From an uncultured Flavobacteriaceae bacterium (lineage in GTDB: Bacteria > Bacteroidota > Bacteroidia > Flavobacteriales > Flavobacteriaceae), in NCBI GenBank assembly GCA_913043275.1, contig CAJWLL010000025.1, positions 1 through 33,431 of the forward strand: a stretch of DNA of 33,431 bases, written 5' to 3'. Shown piece by piece: positions 32,761-33,431 of the stretch. Below the pieces are notes generated by a model. The model ran no database searches. It had not been told where the DNA came from and saw only the letters and a program-made list of their open reading frames with translations. The stretch's first letter is position 1, and every line of letters begins with the position of its first letter. Position numbers and translations under genes: made by a program.

Positions 32761-33431
32761 ATGAAAAGGTTTTGGCTTTTTATCGTTCTCCTATGCTTTA
32801 ATCTTCCCTCTAAGGCTCAATTTCATCAAGTAGGTGCTTTTTTTGGAGCAAGTAATTATATTGGAGATGTTGGAGCTACAAATTTCTTATCTCCCGAAAA
32901 CCCAGCTTTCGGTTTGGTTTACAAATGGAATCGCACCACCCGATATTCACTTCGCGCCAACGCTATGGTTACGAATATCAAAAAAAGTGATTATTCACCA
33001 GTAGATTTTGCGCGATTCAATCGAAAATACAGATTTGAAAATCAGATCATGGAGTTTTCGGTGGGAGCCGAAGTCAATTATTACGATTTTAACCTTCATG
33101 CAAATGATAAGAAAATAGCACCTTACTTGTTTTTAGGGGTAGGTTTTATAAGGTATAATTTGTTTTACCATGAACCAAAAACCTTGGAAAATATAGATTA
33201 TGGAAAAGGATCTAATATTGCATTACCAGCCATCATTGGCGCAAAAGCTAACATATCCCCTTTTATAGTATTAGGGCTTGAGTTAGGAGTACGTTATACT
33301 TTTACAGATAATTTAGACGGAAGCTATCCTGAGACAGAAGATAGCATTACAAATGATTTAAAGTTTGGAAATTTACACAATAATGACTGGTATGTTTTTA
33401 CTGGTTTAACAATTTCATTTACCTTTGGCGA
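32761..33431 (+). CDS. DUF6089-like outer-membrane beta-barrel protein (3' end outside window)
   Basis: 223 residues are visible, open to the last base. The signal peptide MKRFWLFIVLLCFNLPSKAQ is followed by FHQVGAFFGASNYIGDVGATNF and alternating strands ending FTGLTISFTFG, as in a small eight-stranded barrel near its natural end. The opening GxFxGxSNYxGD and the position after nadK match the DUF6089 group, which usually sits before uppS and bamA. The function of that group is unknown; an envelope-biogenesis link is inferred from position. Confidence 0.82.
   Translation, partial: MKRFWLFIVLLCFNLPSKAQFHQVGAFFGASNYIGDVGATNFLSPENPAFGLVYKWNRTTRYSLRANAMVTNIKKSDYSPVDFARFNRKYRFENQIMEFSVGAEVNYYDFNLHANDKKIAPYLFLGVGFIRYNLFYHEPKTLENIDYGKGSNIALPAIIGAKANISPFIVLGLELGVRYTFTDNLDGSYPETEDSITNDLKFGNLHNNDWYVFTGLTISFTFG

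Overview
The window reads as chromosome of a low-G+C marine-type Bacteroidota, most likely class Flavobacteriia. The case rests on: TonB-dependent receptors with a carboxypeptidase-regulatory-like N-terminus, a 1,300-residue secreted protease with a type IX secretion (T9SS) sorting domain, lipoproteins whose lipid Cys is followed by acidic residues, an acidic-tailed ribosomal protein S16, TAnnTTTG-type -7 promoter boxes, few Shine-Dalgarno sites, and gene orders typical of the group (rpsP-rimM, prs-rplY-pth, ribF-serS, rsmA-mgtE, nadK-DUF6089-like). No genus can be named from sequence alone. I see no phage, insertion sequence, CRISPR array or defence system.

Layout. 1-763: tail of rpsP, then rimM. 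769-8866: an envelope/metal region. It holds a TonB receptor divergent from a Tat-exported Rieske lipoprotein, then a tight minus-strand operon running from 7744 down to 3697: a small DHDHxxC/HLHE protein, a His/Asp-rich surface lipoprotein, a second TonB receptor with a Cys-rich leader, and a Lys/Glu-tailed exported protein. I infer uptake of zinc or a similar metal. Divergent from this operon is a lipoprotein formylglycine-generating enzyme with both catalytic cysteines. 8863-15762: a periplasmic oxidation and hydrolysis region with a GMC oxidoreductase and its small subunit, divergent from three exported hydrolases (EEP-fold, metallophosphoesterase, GH116). 15763-18332: tRNA-Leu(CAA), then prs, rplY and pth. 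18316-22907: the T9SS metzincin protease, translationally coupled to a small lipoprotein. 22961-33431: housekeeping genes ribF, serS, rsmA, mgtE, a 2-hydroxyacid dehydrogenase, aspartate kinase, an acetyltransferase, an alpha/beta hydrolase, pdxJ, nadK, and a DUF6089-like protein cut by the window edge.

The strongest candidate for an under-described system is the four-gene metal operon (3697-7744). Other points worth a second look: the secreted protease has an ATG in the wrong frame that a single extra A in an A6 run would bring into frame; a 27-base perfect homopyrimidine mirror repeat lies at a convergent gene junction; three TTTAA(A)C-like half-sites spaced about two helical turns apart lie in a divergent promoter region; and the hydrolase trio could act on glycolipid-type substrates. 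Convergent genes are packed very tightly, with three pairs sharing a 4-base CTAA/TTAG stop overlap. No stretch over 300 bases lacks a gene; the longest gene-free gap is 11065-11289, where I see no clear element beyond the divergent arrangement.
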